Source: Gnetum montanum
Taxonomy: Eukaryota > Streptophyta > Gnetopsida > Gnetales > Gnetaceae
DNA: 64,000 nucleotides
Reading direction: 5' to 3'
Assembly (NCBI GenBank): GCA_015680685.1
Contig: MNCI01015680.1
Coordinates: forward strand, 284,373-348,372
The notes under the pieces were generated by a model. It did no database searches. It was not told where the DNA came from and worked only from the letters and a program-made list of their open reading frames with translations. This document shows, one piece after another, positions 12,012-24,374 of the stretch. A program made the position numbers and the translations under genes. Positions within the stretch are counted from its first letter, which is position 1; every line of letters begins with the position of its first letter.

Positions 12012-13109
12012 CTAAATGTAGTACCGCTTCAGATATACATGATTTATAGGATTTGGTAACGCACTGCCATTGACATTCGCCAACTTGAATGCTTCATTGC
12101 TATACGCATCAGTCACCAAGGAAGGGCCCTCCCAGTTTGCAGAGAACTTGCCTGCTGGTTCGCGCACAGCCTTGAGAACTAAATCTCCTTTCTTGATCGG
12201 GCGCTGCTGGAGGTTATGACGATGCTTTTGCCTCTTCTTCTCTTGATACTTTTCAATTGTATCAAGCATCTGTATTCGCTTTTCTTCGACTGAATCCAAA
12301 TCCACGATCCGAGACTCGGTGTGTTGAGCCTCATTTATAATGGTGGAGAGGACCATTCTCAGAGAAGGAATTTGCAACTCGAGAGGTAGCACTACTTCAG
12401 ACCTGTAGACTAGGCTATAGGGCGTACTACCTGTAGCCGTCCTACATGTAGTACGATACGCCCATAACACATAGAGGATTTTTTCGTGCCACCGTCTCTT
12501 ATTACCGTTGAGCATTTTCTTGAGCAGATTGATGATGACTTTGTTTGTTGCTTCAGCCTGACCATTCTCTTGTGGGTAGTAGGGCAAGGAAAAATATTGT
12601 TTAATGCCAAGGCTATCGTAGAAAGATTTGGTTTCCGTACTACTAAACTGCGGCCCATTGTCGGTCACGATGGTCATCGGGAGACCAAATATGGTTACTA
12701 TACTGTCTAGGATAAAATGGCAAATCTATTGAGATGTGATCTTCCATAGGGGAACAGCTTCTACCCACTTCGTAAAATACTCAGTAGCGGTAATTATGAA
12801 GCTATGACCTGCGGAAGATTTCGGCGTGATGAGGCATATGATGTCCAATCCCCATTGTTGAAATGGCCATGTTATCTGAGTTGTATGTAACTCTGTAGGT
12901 GACATGTGTATGAGATTTGCGTGACGCTGACACGTGTCACATGTTTTAACCTTTGTTAGACAATCTTTTTCCATGTAAGGCCAGTAATACCCTAAGCGAT
13001 GGATTTTCGAAGCCATAGTGCGTGGTGCTATGTGTCCTCCGCATAATCCCTCGTGAACCTCGCCAACAATACGCTGGGCTTGGTCCTTGTTAACGCAAGT
13101 AAGCAGCAC
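12012..13109 (-). CDS. pol: Integrase of element T (one in-frame stop)
   Basis: The zinc-binding HHCC domain appears as HEGLCGGH followed by CDTC. The catalytic core shows the first Asp in WGLDII, the second in TDNGPQF and the Glu in NGQAEATNK, so the DDE triad is intact. A C-terminal segment with GPSLVTDAY and HVYLKRYY follows. The enzyme would insert the element DNA into nuclear chromosomes. One TAG near 12726 interrupts the frame, which resumes in the same register. Confidence 0.92.
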
Positions 13110-13246
13110 ACATCAAAAGAGCATCTACAAAGAGTACTGTCTCCTATGATGACGTACTGCTTAGCTCGCTTACGGATTGCATCTTTCTGCACACGTGTCA
13201 AATCAGGAGGTAGTTCGCCCTGTAAGAGGTAAGTTTTGATGCTATC

Positions 13247-13660
13247 TTACCATTTTGGCGTTCTATCCTTGAGAAGAGAAGACACTTGCACCACTTGAAT
13301 GGTGGGGTCTGTGCAATCTGTTATTAATGCAAGACAAGTGTCGAAAAAATGTGAGGGCACGTTCAAAGCCAGTGTAGCCAGTGCATCGGCCAGTGTGTTA
13401 TTGGTTCGCGGCATGTGTTGGGCATCGATAGTCACAAATCGTCTCAAAAGATCTTTAGCCGTGTCGCAGTATGGTTGTAAATGTGCAGCCTTGCAGGCGT
13501 AGACTCCTGTGATCTGATTAATGACGAGCATCAAATCACCCCTAATTTCCAGGTGTTGAACATCTAGTTCGCTGGCAATTAATAATCCCCTGAGGAGCCC
13601 CTCGTACTCTACCACGTTATTCGTACAGGGGAAGGTCAAGTGATAAGCGTGGAGACACAC
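13247..13660 (-). CDS. pol: Archaeal-type second RNase H of element T
   Basis: The motifs TNNVVEYEGLLRGL, EIRGDLMLVINQI and NNTLADALATLA match the extra archaeal-like RNase H that Tat-clade elements carry after their own RNase H. It would degrade RNA in the DNA-RNA hybrid. A small frameshift separates it from the upstream domain. Confidence 0.85.
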   Translation of the reverse strand: MCLHAYHLTFPCTNNVVEYEGLLRGLLIASELDVQHLEIRGDLMLVINQITGVYACKAAHLQPYCDTAKDLLRRFVTIDAQHMPRTNNTLADALATLALNVPSHFFDTCLALITDCTDPTIQVVQVSSLLKDRTPKW

Positions 13661-13664
13661 ATCC

Positions 13665-14327
13665 TCAGGTGATAGCGTAATAACGGTGGTAGCACTGCCA
13701 CCTCTGGCCTATGAAGACAGGGCTTAAACTATGTACATGTTTGTCTGGGAACTCAGCGTCTATAGTTGCCTGGTTGTTAATTGGTGACGTTACTAACTGG
13801 TCAGCTATCGCTTGGCCTTTCGTAGAAGATTGGCCAATATAATGCAGATCGAATTCTGCCGTGATAGCCTTCCAGCGAGCTATTCTACTACTCTCGTATA
13901 GGTTGTGCGTAATGGCCCTAAGGATGTTATTTTTATAGATGATGTTATCCTGGCTACGGAAAAGGTAATGTCTACACTTTTTGAGTGTAAATACTAATGC
14001 TAAGCAATTATGCTCGACTTCGTTGTACCTCGGTTCGTATGCACATAGAGCATAACTCAAGTAGTAGATGGGCACTTCCGACCCATCATCCCTCCTTTGA
14101 CAAAGTAATGCTGCTAACGCTACATCTGAAGTTGCGAGGCAAATGTAAAATGGTAGGTCCCTTTGTGGTGGGAAAATCGTTGGTAAGTGTTGAAGTTCCT
14201 ATTTTAGGTTGTCAAACACACGCTGACAATCGTCCGTCCATTCGAAATTAACCCCCTTTTTGAGCAAATGTTGCATAGGGTGTAGCTTGTCGGTTAATCT
14301 TGAAATGAATCGGCGTATAAACTGTAA
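13665..14327 (-). CDS. pol: Gypsy RNase H and connection domain of element T
   Basis: Motifs include a degraded FEWTDDCQRVFDNLK, a core with YICLATSDVALAALL, PIYYLSYAL and EHNCLALVFTLKKCRHYL. The HTDH-like segment has decayed (IIYKNN in its place). It lies between RT and the second RNase H. Confidence 0.8.
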
Positions 14328-15468
14328 TTATCCTTGTAACCCGCATAATTGCTTGAGGTTTGTAGGAGGTGTTAACTCGACAATGGCTTTAACCTTATCA
14401 TGGTCAACTCGTATGCCGGTTTCTGACACCACAAACCCCAGCATGCGTCCGGTTTTGACTCCGAATACGCACTTCTTTGGGTTAAGCCGAAGATTGTATT
14501 TGGAGCACCTTTTGAGGACTAACTCCAGGTCTTCTGAATGATCTTCTGACTTTAAATACTTAACAGCTATATCATTTACATAATCATTCAGTCTCCCTAA
14601 GAGGTAATCGCTAAAGATGTATGTCATGGCTCGTTGATACGTTGCTCCGGCGTTTTTTAGATCAAAAGGCATCATAGTGTAGCAAAAAGTACCCCAGGGC
14701 GTCATGAATGTTGTGGTCAATTGATGTTCTGGGTTGATACGAATCTGATTATAGCCCGAAAAAGCCATCCATAAAGGATAGCAGCGCATGCCCAGCTGTC
14801 GTATCGACTAGTTGGTCGATACTCGGTAGTGGGAAGTTATCTTTGATTGTGGCCTTGTTTAAATCTCGGAAGTCTATGCAGATGCGTATGCTTCCGATCT
14901 TCTTTGGGACGACTACAATGTTAGATACCCAATCCGAGTAATCGACAGCACGGATGAAACCGGCCTGATACAGTTTGGTGATTTCATCACGCACGGCTAG
15001 CGCGATCTCTGGCTTGATTTTTTGTACCTTTTGCCTAATTGCTTTAATCTGCGGGTCTAAGATTATGTTATGCTGGATTAACCTGGGATCTAGTTCTGGA
15101 ATATCCTCATATGACCATGCAAATACTGTGATGTTGTCTTGCAGGACCTGTTTTATAGAATTATGCATTTTTTGGTCTAGTAAAGAACTGACTTTGAGCA
15201 TTTTGGCCTCACCCTTATGCGTAACGATAGACACCTCATTGAGGGGGTCTTCGATTATGTCCCCAGCCTCCAGGTCTAGCGTGCGCGTCGACTGTTCTGG
15301 CCATTCTGGGGACGTTTCCGACGTGGCTATGGTTACGTCGTCCAAAGGGGGGTTAATTTCTACTAGTGTAGGGTCGAATTGCCTAACTACTCTCCCATAT
15401 GGGCCTGTCAAAGTTAGAGGTGCTGAAAATATTGCATCCATTTGCCAACCGTCCTGCAAAACTGCCAA
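14328..15468 (-). CDS. pol: Reverse transcriptase of element T (frameshifted)
   Basis: RT motifs run in order: VVVPKKIGSIRICIDFRDLN, FPLPSID, SGYNQIRI, TPWGTFCYTMMPFDLKNAGA, then YVND where YVDD is expected, and LNPKKCVFGV. The Asp-to-Asn change at the catalytic box and a frameshift near 14760 would abolish activity. The upstream part starts MAVLQDGW near 15468, just after a strong acceptor-like TTTTGCAG (AG at 15454-15455). That fits an intron between protease and RT, as known in Ogre relatives. Confidence 0.93.
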
Positions 15469-15866
15469 ATGCGTAAATGATTAGGAGAAAGCATGATGTT
15501 GTGTTATCGAACTTGGAAAGCTAACTGAATTTTGAATATTGTAAACAGGCTGTAATTAATGCTACCCGATTATGAGGCGATAAGATGTGGTAGTTTAACG
15601 TCATTTTGGATAGTGGAGCATGCGATATCCGCCGTATTGATATCTTGATTTTCGGGTTCCATTTTAGGAAAGTCCCGCTGAAATCAGATATCAAGTTGGT
15701 GATTCTCGCATATAAGTAAGTAGTTTTTAGTGAGAACGGGCTGCTGGCTGTCGTGAATTCAAATTCTTAACTGTTGCTGAGCGAGAGGAGAAGGAGCAGA
15801 AGATTGAAGCGTGTAGTTTGTGAAGATTTGAAGGAGTGAAGCTGTGAAAGTTTTGAAGCCGTGATA

Positions 15867-15985
15867 ATGGCTTCTAAAATGAAAAGGACGAATGCCAAAT
15901 TAGCTAAAATCGATGAAGTGCAGGAGAACCTTCAGCGTGCTTCGTAGGCAATGGTCGAAGTGCGCGACCTGACACCTTTGAACTG
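15867..15985 (+). other. Possible first exon of the antisense gene
   Basis: ATG at 15867 opens a Lys/Ala-rich frame (MASKMKRTNAKLAKID) with a TAG at 15945-15947 and a GTAGGC donor-like end at 15985. Its phase does not join cleanly to the next exon, so the true start may be the ATG at 16653 instead. Confidence 0.35.
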
Positions 15986-16652
15986 GTAGGCCATTCCTTG
16001 CGTACTCATGCTATTTCAGTGTTCATTTTTTATAGTGTTCTTCGCGTAAACGAGGGTTTTGAATTATGGACCTCATGTTAAGGCGAGGGTTTAATGGGGT
16101 TGCGTCTATCGCCGTTGTCAAGGACAAACCTTGCGCTGTTGCAAGGGTTTGGGCGATTTCGGCATGGATAACTAAGCATAACTTGTAGGTTTTCTTTATT
16201 AATCATGCAAATGTAAATCTAGACGTTGATCTATGTATTGCGTTTTTTGTACAGTGTTATGCTAAAGCCTGTCTTAATCATGTTAGAAATCGTTGGGGTT
16301 TTGTGTTGTATAAACCCCATCATCCCCAATGTCCCTCCCCTACAAACGCGATTGCATGGGAAGGCCATATGGTTTTGAAGGGGTGCGCTGGAGTTTCTGC
16401 AGTTCTTACTGCGCAACTACAGCATCATTATATGGTCTAATTTGTCTGGTGATATTGCTGGTGCCATTCTGGAGCACCTGCTAGTGGGTTCTGCATAGGG
16501 GATTCTGGCTTTCTTGACAGACAGAGCCATCGATACTGGTCGTCCTGGGGACCGAGAACCTAGCACCCAAGGTTTAAGGTGCTTAAGTTGGATCTGGGAA
16601 ATGGCCCAGTTTAGTTGTTATCATGCATATAACACTTTGTTCGTGGCTCGCC

Positions 16653-19600
16653 ATGTCTAGACCTACTTCCAAAACCCACCACGCACAGTGTACTACTCAG
16701 GCAGGTAAGCAATTTTGTTGACTGTATTTTTGTTATATGTCTGTTATCTGGGTTTTGCAAAGTGAAGATAAGCCTATGTGGTATGGTACAAGTTTTTTAT
16801 TCATGAAAACAGGTTAGTTGGGGATGGTGATACGTTGTCGTGGACCGAAACAACAATAAAGGCGTTTACCTCAACTAGCAACATACGCGCCGGTGTGATG
16901 GGGCAGATTGGCTTCGACATGTGTGAGTACCCCACCCGCTATGCTGACGCTTTCAAGAATTGCCAGAATCTCGGGTGGCTTCATGAAGACTGGACCTTGG
17001 ATCCACCCCTTACCGTTGAGGACGTGCAGAGGAACCTTCCGCCATTTCCTTTGCCATTTGGACCTGGTAAAAATGCTGCATATTCTATTGTTGCGTGGTG
17101 TAGTTGTGAATTATGAGTGTTGCATAATAGTATTTTCGTTTGACCTGTGTTTTATGTTGTTCTATTAGGGAATCTCGAGAGATTACCCTTACAATTTTCG
17201 GCCACGAGGCGAATACCGTCCTCTTCCGCTATGGCGACATCAAGGATGCACAACGCTGGCTCGGCCACGTAGTGGCCCCAGTTGCGGTGGTCACCAAGAT
17301 CCGAGAAGCGAGGCTAATGCATTTATTTTTAGCCATAACTCCTGATGTCCCTGCTAGTGAAATGCTGACCCTGGTCAACTCCTTCAGCGAAAAGGCAGAG
17401 TGTTTTTGCACGCGCGTGCATCACGTACGTGTAAGTTTTGACATTGATGCTCAACTCTTTGAAGACCTTTTTGGCGTCCCCTCTGATGGCCTACCCATAG
17501 ACGAGAAGGCGAAGAGGAGTCTCGACTGCCAGAAGTGGCTGGAGGAGTGGGTAAGGGTCCAGAAGGAGCCTAAAGGGATTCCTTGTGAAAGAATCAACTA
17601 GGCGTTGCCAAGACAGTTTATCTCCTTTTCCGGGCCCAGACTTTCCCCAAAACACTCTCTCAAGGGAAGTTCTTTTCCATAGAACAGACCCGTATTATGC
17701 GGGAGGTTCTGGAGGAAGGGACCTAGTTCAAGTGGGTAAGGTATTTCGTTGAGGGACTTTGCACTGAGATGATCAGGCTTCGCAAGAAGCTCGAGTCTCG
17801 TTTGAATGTGCATTACGCCTTCTTCATAGCTTGCCTTCGGCATTTTACTGAGTTTTTGGTCATCCAAAGGAATGGGGTCTGGGTGCAACAAGACCGAGAC
17901 TAGCTATCCAAACCTTGGATTACCCATATCATCGAAACTACCCATGGGTAGGATCCTCCAGAAGGGATTGAGGAATCTCTGTCTATCACGACCAAAGGGT
18001 TAGCAGCGTCTCGACTGCGAGGCCCCGATAGTGTAGACGGGATAATGCCTACTTACACTGGCGATGCCTCACGAGGGAAACGTCTGGCGGTGGAAATTGT
18101 GGAACCTTTAGCTCAGAGCAAAAGGCTTCATATAACCGAGGCCTTTGCAGAGCCTGAGAGCAGCACAGGCCAAACTGTGGCGGTCAGAGTTCAACGAAGT
18201 AAGCCTCCACCTGGTAAGCGTGAAGGAGATGTATTGAAAACTGTATTACGTAATGTTTACTTAGAATATTTGGAATGATATATTAAGAGTATTGTGATAT
18301 GACCAGTGAAAATTACGGAGCAGCTGACCCCTGAAATAGGGGCAATGGTACTAAGTCATGGGGAAGGGGCCTCAGTTTTGGAAGAAGAGGCCCCTGCTAT
18401 TAGAATGAGCGGCGCACAAACCCTTGTGCGTGAGGAGGCCCCAGTGGTTGGAACCAGCGACGCACAGACTCATGTGCGTGAAGAGGAGAAGGAGGCGGAA
18501 GATGTTGGCGAGGTCGCCACTATCACCAGTAGAGGTAATGAGCATGTGTTAGAAATTTTGCAAAATTCTGTTAATAATTAAAGTTTCTAACTTGATTACG
18601 CTATAGGAGAAGAAGATGCATCCACATCCATCGCTGTGAACAGAGCGTGGAGAGATTTTCCTGACAAGTTTTCCTTCATGGAAGGCATTGTCAGTGATAT
18701 GATCGAGTGCCTCGAGCGCGTCGAACCTGGAGCTGGTACGTTATGGCTATAATAAGTTTGTAATATTATACAGTGGTAATGTTTCACCAACATTGATGAT
18801 TTTTTTTCTATTAGGAGCTCGCCTCCGATGGGATCCCACGGAGCCCATTGATTTGGACACAGTGGAGCCCCCATCTGATGGGGTGGCCGTGCCACGCCAC
18901 ATTTATGAAGAGATGCGTAAATGTGCGTTACACTCGACCTGCTCCTTATGGGAGAGTAAGGGCGTAAATGAAAACCTCTAGAAAACGCTACAGAGGTCAG
19001 AGCAGAGGATTGAGTCTCTGACCAAAGAGGTCGAAGACCTAAGATCACGATGCGAGTTCCTACAGGTGCGGAAGACGGGCGATGAAGACTGGCGTACCGC
19101 TGTTATCGACTACTCCCGTTATTGGACCACCATCAAAAACAGCGTGCAAACCGGTTGGGCATTGGTAGAGCAGCGGATGCAGATAGAGCTCCTAGCTCAA
19201 AAAAGCTAGGATTGGAGGGATTATTGTTCAAGCGTGCAAGAGTCAGGGCAGAAGGAAAAGGACCACAAACATTTGTATAAGCGAGAAAGCATCGCTTACC
19301 GTAAACTTTATTGCGATTATGCCATCAAAGCTCAGTCCTTGGAAGTCTTCCTCGACGTCATTGGAGCGTCCAAAGCCTTCAAGAAGTTCGAAGAGTAGGT
19401 GACTGTAAGTGCGTCCCTGGAAAGGGAGATGACTCTCCCTGGGGGCCAGACTACAGTCCCTACATTCTTCCTGGACCCACCTCACTGGACTAGCATAGAG
19501 AAAGGGAAGGTGAAGGCTAGAGCTACCTTGGGAGATGATGTGTGGTCAGACCTAACTGAGGAGGAAATTATGAAGCGCCTGTGGGCCGGCCTAGACAAGC

Positions 19601-19946
19601 TTCCCTTTACTGCGGAAGCAGGGCCATCGCGAGTAAGTTTATGCATGACTAAATCTGCATTTTCTAATTGTGTTTTCAAATTTTGTCTTGCCAATATGTT
19701 TACTGTGTCTAGGTACCAGAAGAGGATAGGGAAGGCGAGCAAGTTGAGGAGCCAGTACAAGAGGAAGAACGCAGTGATGAAGAGCGTCCCCCTATGGAGC
19801 CGGTGCCAGAACAAGGATCTCATGAAGAGGAAATTCCTCATGTAGGAATACTTCCCAGAAGAGAAGGTCCACTAGAGGACGATCCATTAGGGCTAGAGCT
19901 GGACTTAAGAGATATTGGTGACAGTGGCATTAGAGGAGATGCGTAG
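16653..19946 (+). pseudogene. Spliced antisense passenger gene inside element T, function unknown
   Basis: On the strand opposite gag-pol, exons at 16653-16704, 16763-17066, 17169-18213, 18307-18534, 18607-18735, 18815-19632 and 19713-19946 are separated by GT-AG introns of 58-102 bases. Five of the six donors leave a phase-1 codon, and frames join across the last four introns. Together they would encode about 930 residues. Exon 5 carries a twofold repeat of AQT-(L/H)-VREE, exon 7 a charged, coiled-coil-like segment (LTKEVEDLRSRCEFLQ), and the last exon a Glu-rich tail ending at 19946. TAG stops at 17599, 18979, 19208 and 19396, a shift near 17600 and one-base mismatches at exons 3 and 4 show decay. 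I recognise no domain. A distant plant-mobile-domain-like or Tat antisense-ORF relation is possible but unproved. Confidence 0.7.
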
Positions 19947-20129
19947 TTGTGGTTTACACATAGTTTTATTGATGTGAAGTCAAGTAGTGTTTTGTGAATG
20001 ACTGAAAGACGTGCTATAAGACCTTCTGGATGTTTTAAATGTCAATTATTTTTTGTCTTTTATGTTTTTATCTGCAAAGCATGAGCGTAATTGTTAAGGA
20101 TTTTACCTAAGTTTTGCCAATGGAATGGA

Positions 20130-20400
20130 ATGGCTAGTTTAAGGCCATCGCGGGCCATCATATAATTCTGCGTAAACTAGATACTAGTTTAAGGCCATTG
20201 CGGGCCATCGCAAGCGTTTGCGTAATTTGGGAACTAGTTTTAGGCCATTGCGGGCTGCGGCTAGTTTAAGGCCATTGCGGGCCACAGATAGTTTAAGGCC
20301 ATTGCGGGCCATGGAGAGTTTAAGGCCGTTGCGGGCCATGGAGAGTTTAAGGCCGTTGTGGGCCATAATTAATTTAAGGCCGTTACGGGCCCACTGCGTA
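20130..20400. repeat. Tandem array 2 of element T, unit about 26-30 bp
   Basis: Copies of AGTTTAAGGCCATTGCGGGC with short linkers repeat at least eight times between the antisense gene and the protease. The unit has the same skeleton as array 1: AGTTTA, eight bases, then GCGG. The array is just downstream of the protease stop in the sense direction. Confidence 0.88.
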
Positions 20401-20622
20401 ATATAGAAAGTGTAAATGATAATAGTATACAATCCTGCGTAATTATGCTAAAATCATGTAAAAGCGTGAATAGCATGCGTACAAGAAACGTAATAGCGTA
20501 AGAAATGATAAGCGTAAGAAACGAAAATGAATTTAGCATAAAAATGTACGCAATAAAATGACCTGCTAAGTGTAAGCCGCGAGAACTTGTAAAGACTTGG
20601 TGACGCGCGCAAAAGCCATTGT
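20401..20622. other. GCGTAA-rich spacer after the protease
   Basis: The plus strand has several GCGTAA words (for example near 20500-20520), the same word that is clustered in the LTR. No gene is visible. Confidence 0.5.
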
Positions 20623-21974
20623 TCAACCATTAATACGCAATTGTCTCTTAATGGCCTTTACGTTGAGTGTTGCGTAAGGGTGGGGGGATTTATGATCTGA
20701 CTCCTCTACGCTGCCATCCGGAAATGGCAGGTTGGCCCAGGCTAGACTGTCATCATTGATGTCGGTTTGTTGAGGGATTTGGGGATAGGTTTGATCATCC
20801 GATGTTTCTATCTCGAAACCCCATTCTTCTTCGATGTTGTTGACAGTCCTAGGGGTGATTTCATCACCACGTATCACGACCTCCCCTCCAGCGTAGGGTA
20901 GGTGTATCTCTTGGTGTATCGATGATGAAACCACCCTCAACTGGGCTAACCACGACCTCCCCAAGATCAAGTTAAATCCAGGCATCTCCTCAACGACTAG
21001 GAATGTGGCCTCTGTTGGGAATTGATCCCCCACCACAAACTCGATAAGCACCATCCCCTTGACTTGAACCCGTGCTCCGTTGAGCAATTTTACGCATGCC
21101 TTCGTTGTAGGAGTGATCTGGTCGACCAGCCCCAACCTATCCATGATGGAATAAGGAATGACGTTTGTAGCTGCGCCATCGTCTACGTGTACTCTTCGGA
21201 TCCAGTACTGACCGACCCGAATGGTGATGAACATGGGCTCAGTTGTCACCTGACCTTTCTCAGGATCGTCTTTGATAGACTCATCATGAAAGGTCAGCAA
21301 GGTAGGCCTAGGTTGCTCAGCTTCAGAAGGAAACATGATAGCATGTATCGCTTCCTCCTCCGTTGGTAAGTTGTCATCCACTGATATGGATGTCAGCATG
21401 CGAACCATAGCCTCACGGAGTTCCCGAGATGTCATAAGCAGGTCATAAAGGCTTAGCGTTATGTTTTTTTGTTTGAGAGCCTGTTTGACTTGCGTGAACG
21501 CATCGAGGAGATCCTTCTCTCGGCTGGGTTGTTTATCTCCCTTGTCCTCTTCCATTCGGCCCAAGAGACAGATCTCTCGAGGTGGAACGGTGTCAGTCGA
21601 AGGGTTGTTCTTTTTCTTGCCAAGAGGAGGTGGCTGCGTTTCTGCACCTTTATCCTGCTTCTGAGGCACGGGTGAAGGCACAGAGGCCAGGGGCCTAGGC
21701 TTAGGGAATCCGAGCATAAAATGGTCTTTCATTGCGTTAACAGGTATGTCCTGCGTGAGGTCTGCCCCTGCGTGAGAGGAGCAGCCTGTGGTTTTGGCAC
21801 CCTGATAATGAAGGGCGCCTTAGGCGCGGGCGCGGATGAAGCCGCGGCTTGTCTGTTACTGTGTGACTGAGGGTGTATCTGAGAAGGTGACCGTATAATG
21901 AAGGGCGGCCTCGAGACACCACTGGCTACCGATGAAATGGTTGCCCCCCTTTGTGAGCTGGCAGGCACATGCAA
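20623..21974 (-). CDS. pol: Aspartic protease region of element T
   Basis: A Pro/Lys-rich lead-in is followed by a retropepsin fold with VDDGAATNVIP at the active site and FNLILGRSWL near the end. The usual D-S/T-G reads D-D-G here, so the catalytic Asp and Gly are present with an unusual middle residue. The protein would cleave the Gag-Pol polyprotein. The frame is open from 21732 to 20623, and a short overlapping frame continues up to 21974. Confidence 0.88.
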
Positions 21975-21999
21975 AACAAAAGGCTATTTTGATGGTCCC

Positions 22000-24374
22000 T
22001 TCCTCTCACTGTCCGTACTCACCACATTGATTGTATAAGGAGCGTTGTTTGCGTTCAACGGGTCCTTATATACATGCAATGTTTGGTTTTTTGGGCGCGT
22101 CAGGTTATTTCCATCTAATTTTAAATGACCATCATCGATCATGCATTGAATATCGTCCTTCAACGCCCAGTAGTAATCTGTGTCGTGACCACATAGCTAG
22201 TGGTAGTCACAGAAACGGTCCAGCCTGAAAGATCTCAGAACTGGTGGTTCGTCAGGTAGGGCTAAAGAAGGATTTTTCAGCAGTTCACAGTGACGTCTGT
22301 GACACTTTAGAGCTTCCTCGGATACCTTCTTAGGTTGAATGTACCCTGCCCCTAATAGTTGTTTCAACAGTTCTAAATGCTTTATAGGTAAGGCCGTGTA
22401 TTTTGAGCGATCTTTACGCTCAAAGTTAGGTTTTGGCTGGGGGGCCTTTTCAGGAGCAGCCGTGTCTTGGCTGGTGCCAGCACCAGCTGTGGTCTCAGGA
22501 GGTGCTGTAGGTGCCTTCTTGTTCTTATTCTTTACACCTTCAGTCAGCGCAGCTACTGTCGTTGTCGCTGCCTTACCTTTGTCTTTGCCCTTGTTATGAG
22601 CGTTCTTGTAGGCGACATACGCTGGGTCTTTGCTGGCCTTCGCAGCATCTTGGATGCTTCTAGTTTGAGCGAAGGCCTGATGTAAAGAGTTGGGGAAAAG
22701 ATATTACAGCTTTGACTTGATAAAGTCATTGACTGCTCCTTTGAATATAGCCAGTAGATGTGAGTCCACGATTGGCTCGCGGATCTCATTCAAAGTAGCA
22801 TTCCAGCGCTATATGAACTTTTGGACTGGCTCGAGCGGGTCTTGTTTCACTCCCATGAGCTAATCCAATGTGACTTCAGGCTTTAAGATGTATTTAAAGT
22901 GGGTCACGAATTGTGTCAGCAGCTCTTCCAAGGTTGAGATGGAAGAGCGTGGGAGGGCTCGATACCAATCTAGAGCTTTCCCTGTCAGAGACATAGCAAA
23001 AACCGGATAATCGTATGAGGCCACTGCTGTAACAACAAGGACTCGGATATGAAGGGAATTAAAGTGGGCATTGGGATCTCCTTCTCCATTATACTTGGTA
23101 AAATGAGGGAGGGACATCCCTGGCGGCAACGACAGCATAGGGACCGCTGGACTAATAGGATCATCTTGGTAAAAGTCCATGATTTGTATGGTATCTGAGC
23201 CAGCGGCTTTGAGGCGTCTAACCTCCTTGGTGAGAGTCTGGATAAGCTGGAAGGCCTGGTCTAAGCCTGTCGACAGAGGTTTTTGTGCAGAAGGCATTGG
23301 AGGTTGGACTGGGAGGGTGGCGCTAGGGAATGGAAACGAAGGAAGAGGTTGGCTGGCAGCTAGTGGGGCAGGAATCCCTACAGGCAGGGGGGCCTATGAA
23401 GACCACCACCCACTCGTTTGCGAAGAGAGGTTAGCTACCGCCTACTGTGCAAGATACGGATAGGGATATTGCAGGACCACCTGTGGAACCTGCGTTGCGG
23501 GTGCAACCGAGGGCTGCACACCATATACTGCAGATTGGTTATGTTGCGCTGCGGGGTTGGCCCACTGACTCGCGGTAGGCTGTTGGACGTATGTCTGTGG
23601 CTGAATGACTACGGTGATCTGTTGAGTTGGAGGGGGCAGAAGCGACAAAGTCTGCGCCGGGTGCATTGTTGATATAGTGTGGGTTTGGATTTGAGGGATG
23701 AAATGGGGCGCGGTGGATGCTGGAACCACCGACAGAATGCTGAGGACGCGTGGTGATGAAATTGCCCCCATGTTATTGTGGGGTATTTGTACTTGCAGCC
23801 CAGACGGCTGCACAGTGGCTTGCGGAATGACAGCGATATGCATCTGTGTGGTCATGGTTGGGTTAAGAGGGGCGGCTTCTCCATTGAGTGGCAATGATGG
23901 ATTGACGTAAGTATGGGGGCTCAGAGTGTGGTATGAGTGCTTGGACTGGGCTGCAAACTCATCATCTTCTTCCTCCTCATTCTGGGGTTTCGTCATAGCT
24001 CGTGTAGCCTGGCTCTTGGCCATGACCAACTGTGTTATAATTTCATGTTGATGTTCGGTCAAAGGAATGATGTCGTAGGCTGTTGGGGTGAAATCCTGAC
24101 CCCCTCGATGGATCATTTTGAAATTCCGCTTCACCTCGATTTCGGCTCGGCTAAGGGCAACCTTTGCCTGGATCTTGACGTAGATGAAATTGTATTCCTC
24201 AGGGGTTACGACGGTAAATGCGGGGTCTTTTCCTTGCAGTCTCGAAGACTGACTCGATGGTCCTTGAGATCCTGCTGCGCTAGGAGGTGGTCTGGTGACA
24301 GCGATAGGGTTCACAAATGTGGCACCCAAATCGGCAGGGACCATGGCTGTTGTGGTTGTGTAAAATGAATCCAT
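22000..24374 (-). CDS. gag: Gag of element T (several frame breaks)
   Basis: The N-terminal part (24374-23442) starts MDSFYTTTTA and is Pro/Gln-rich. The capsid-like gag domain (23297-22860) shows KYNGEGDPNAHF, ALDWYRALPRSSI and LLTQFVTHF. Downstream, at about 22215-22130, CDYH and GHDTDYYWALKDDI form the degenerate zinc-knuckle-like box of Tat-clade Gag. This protein forms the particle that packages element RNA. Stops and shifts near 23440, 22860 and 22190 break it. Confidence 0.87.

Larger units (their letters stand above)
15469..20622 (-). other. Spacer between protease and RT of element T, possible Ogre-like sense intron
   Basis: About 5.1 kb without sense coding separates protease from RT. 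Ogre-type Tat elements have a sense-strand intron at this position. A sense acceptor candidate (pyrimidine-rich, then GCAG) precedes RT at 15454. A donor was not fixed, although a GTCATT lies past the protease stop. The spacer holds an antisense gene and tandem array 2. Confidence 0.55.

Noticed and set aside
14975-15484. A 169-codon plus-strand frame over RT
   Set aside because: It is the shadow of the minus-strand RT frame, which has all the family motifs.
23937-24368. A plus-strand frame of 143 codons over gag
   Set aside because: It is a shadow of the gag frame and has no motif.
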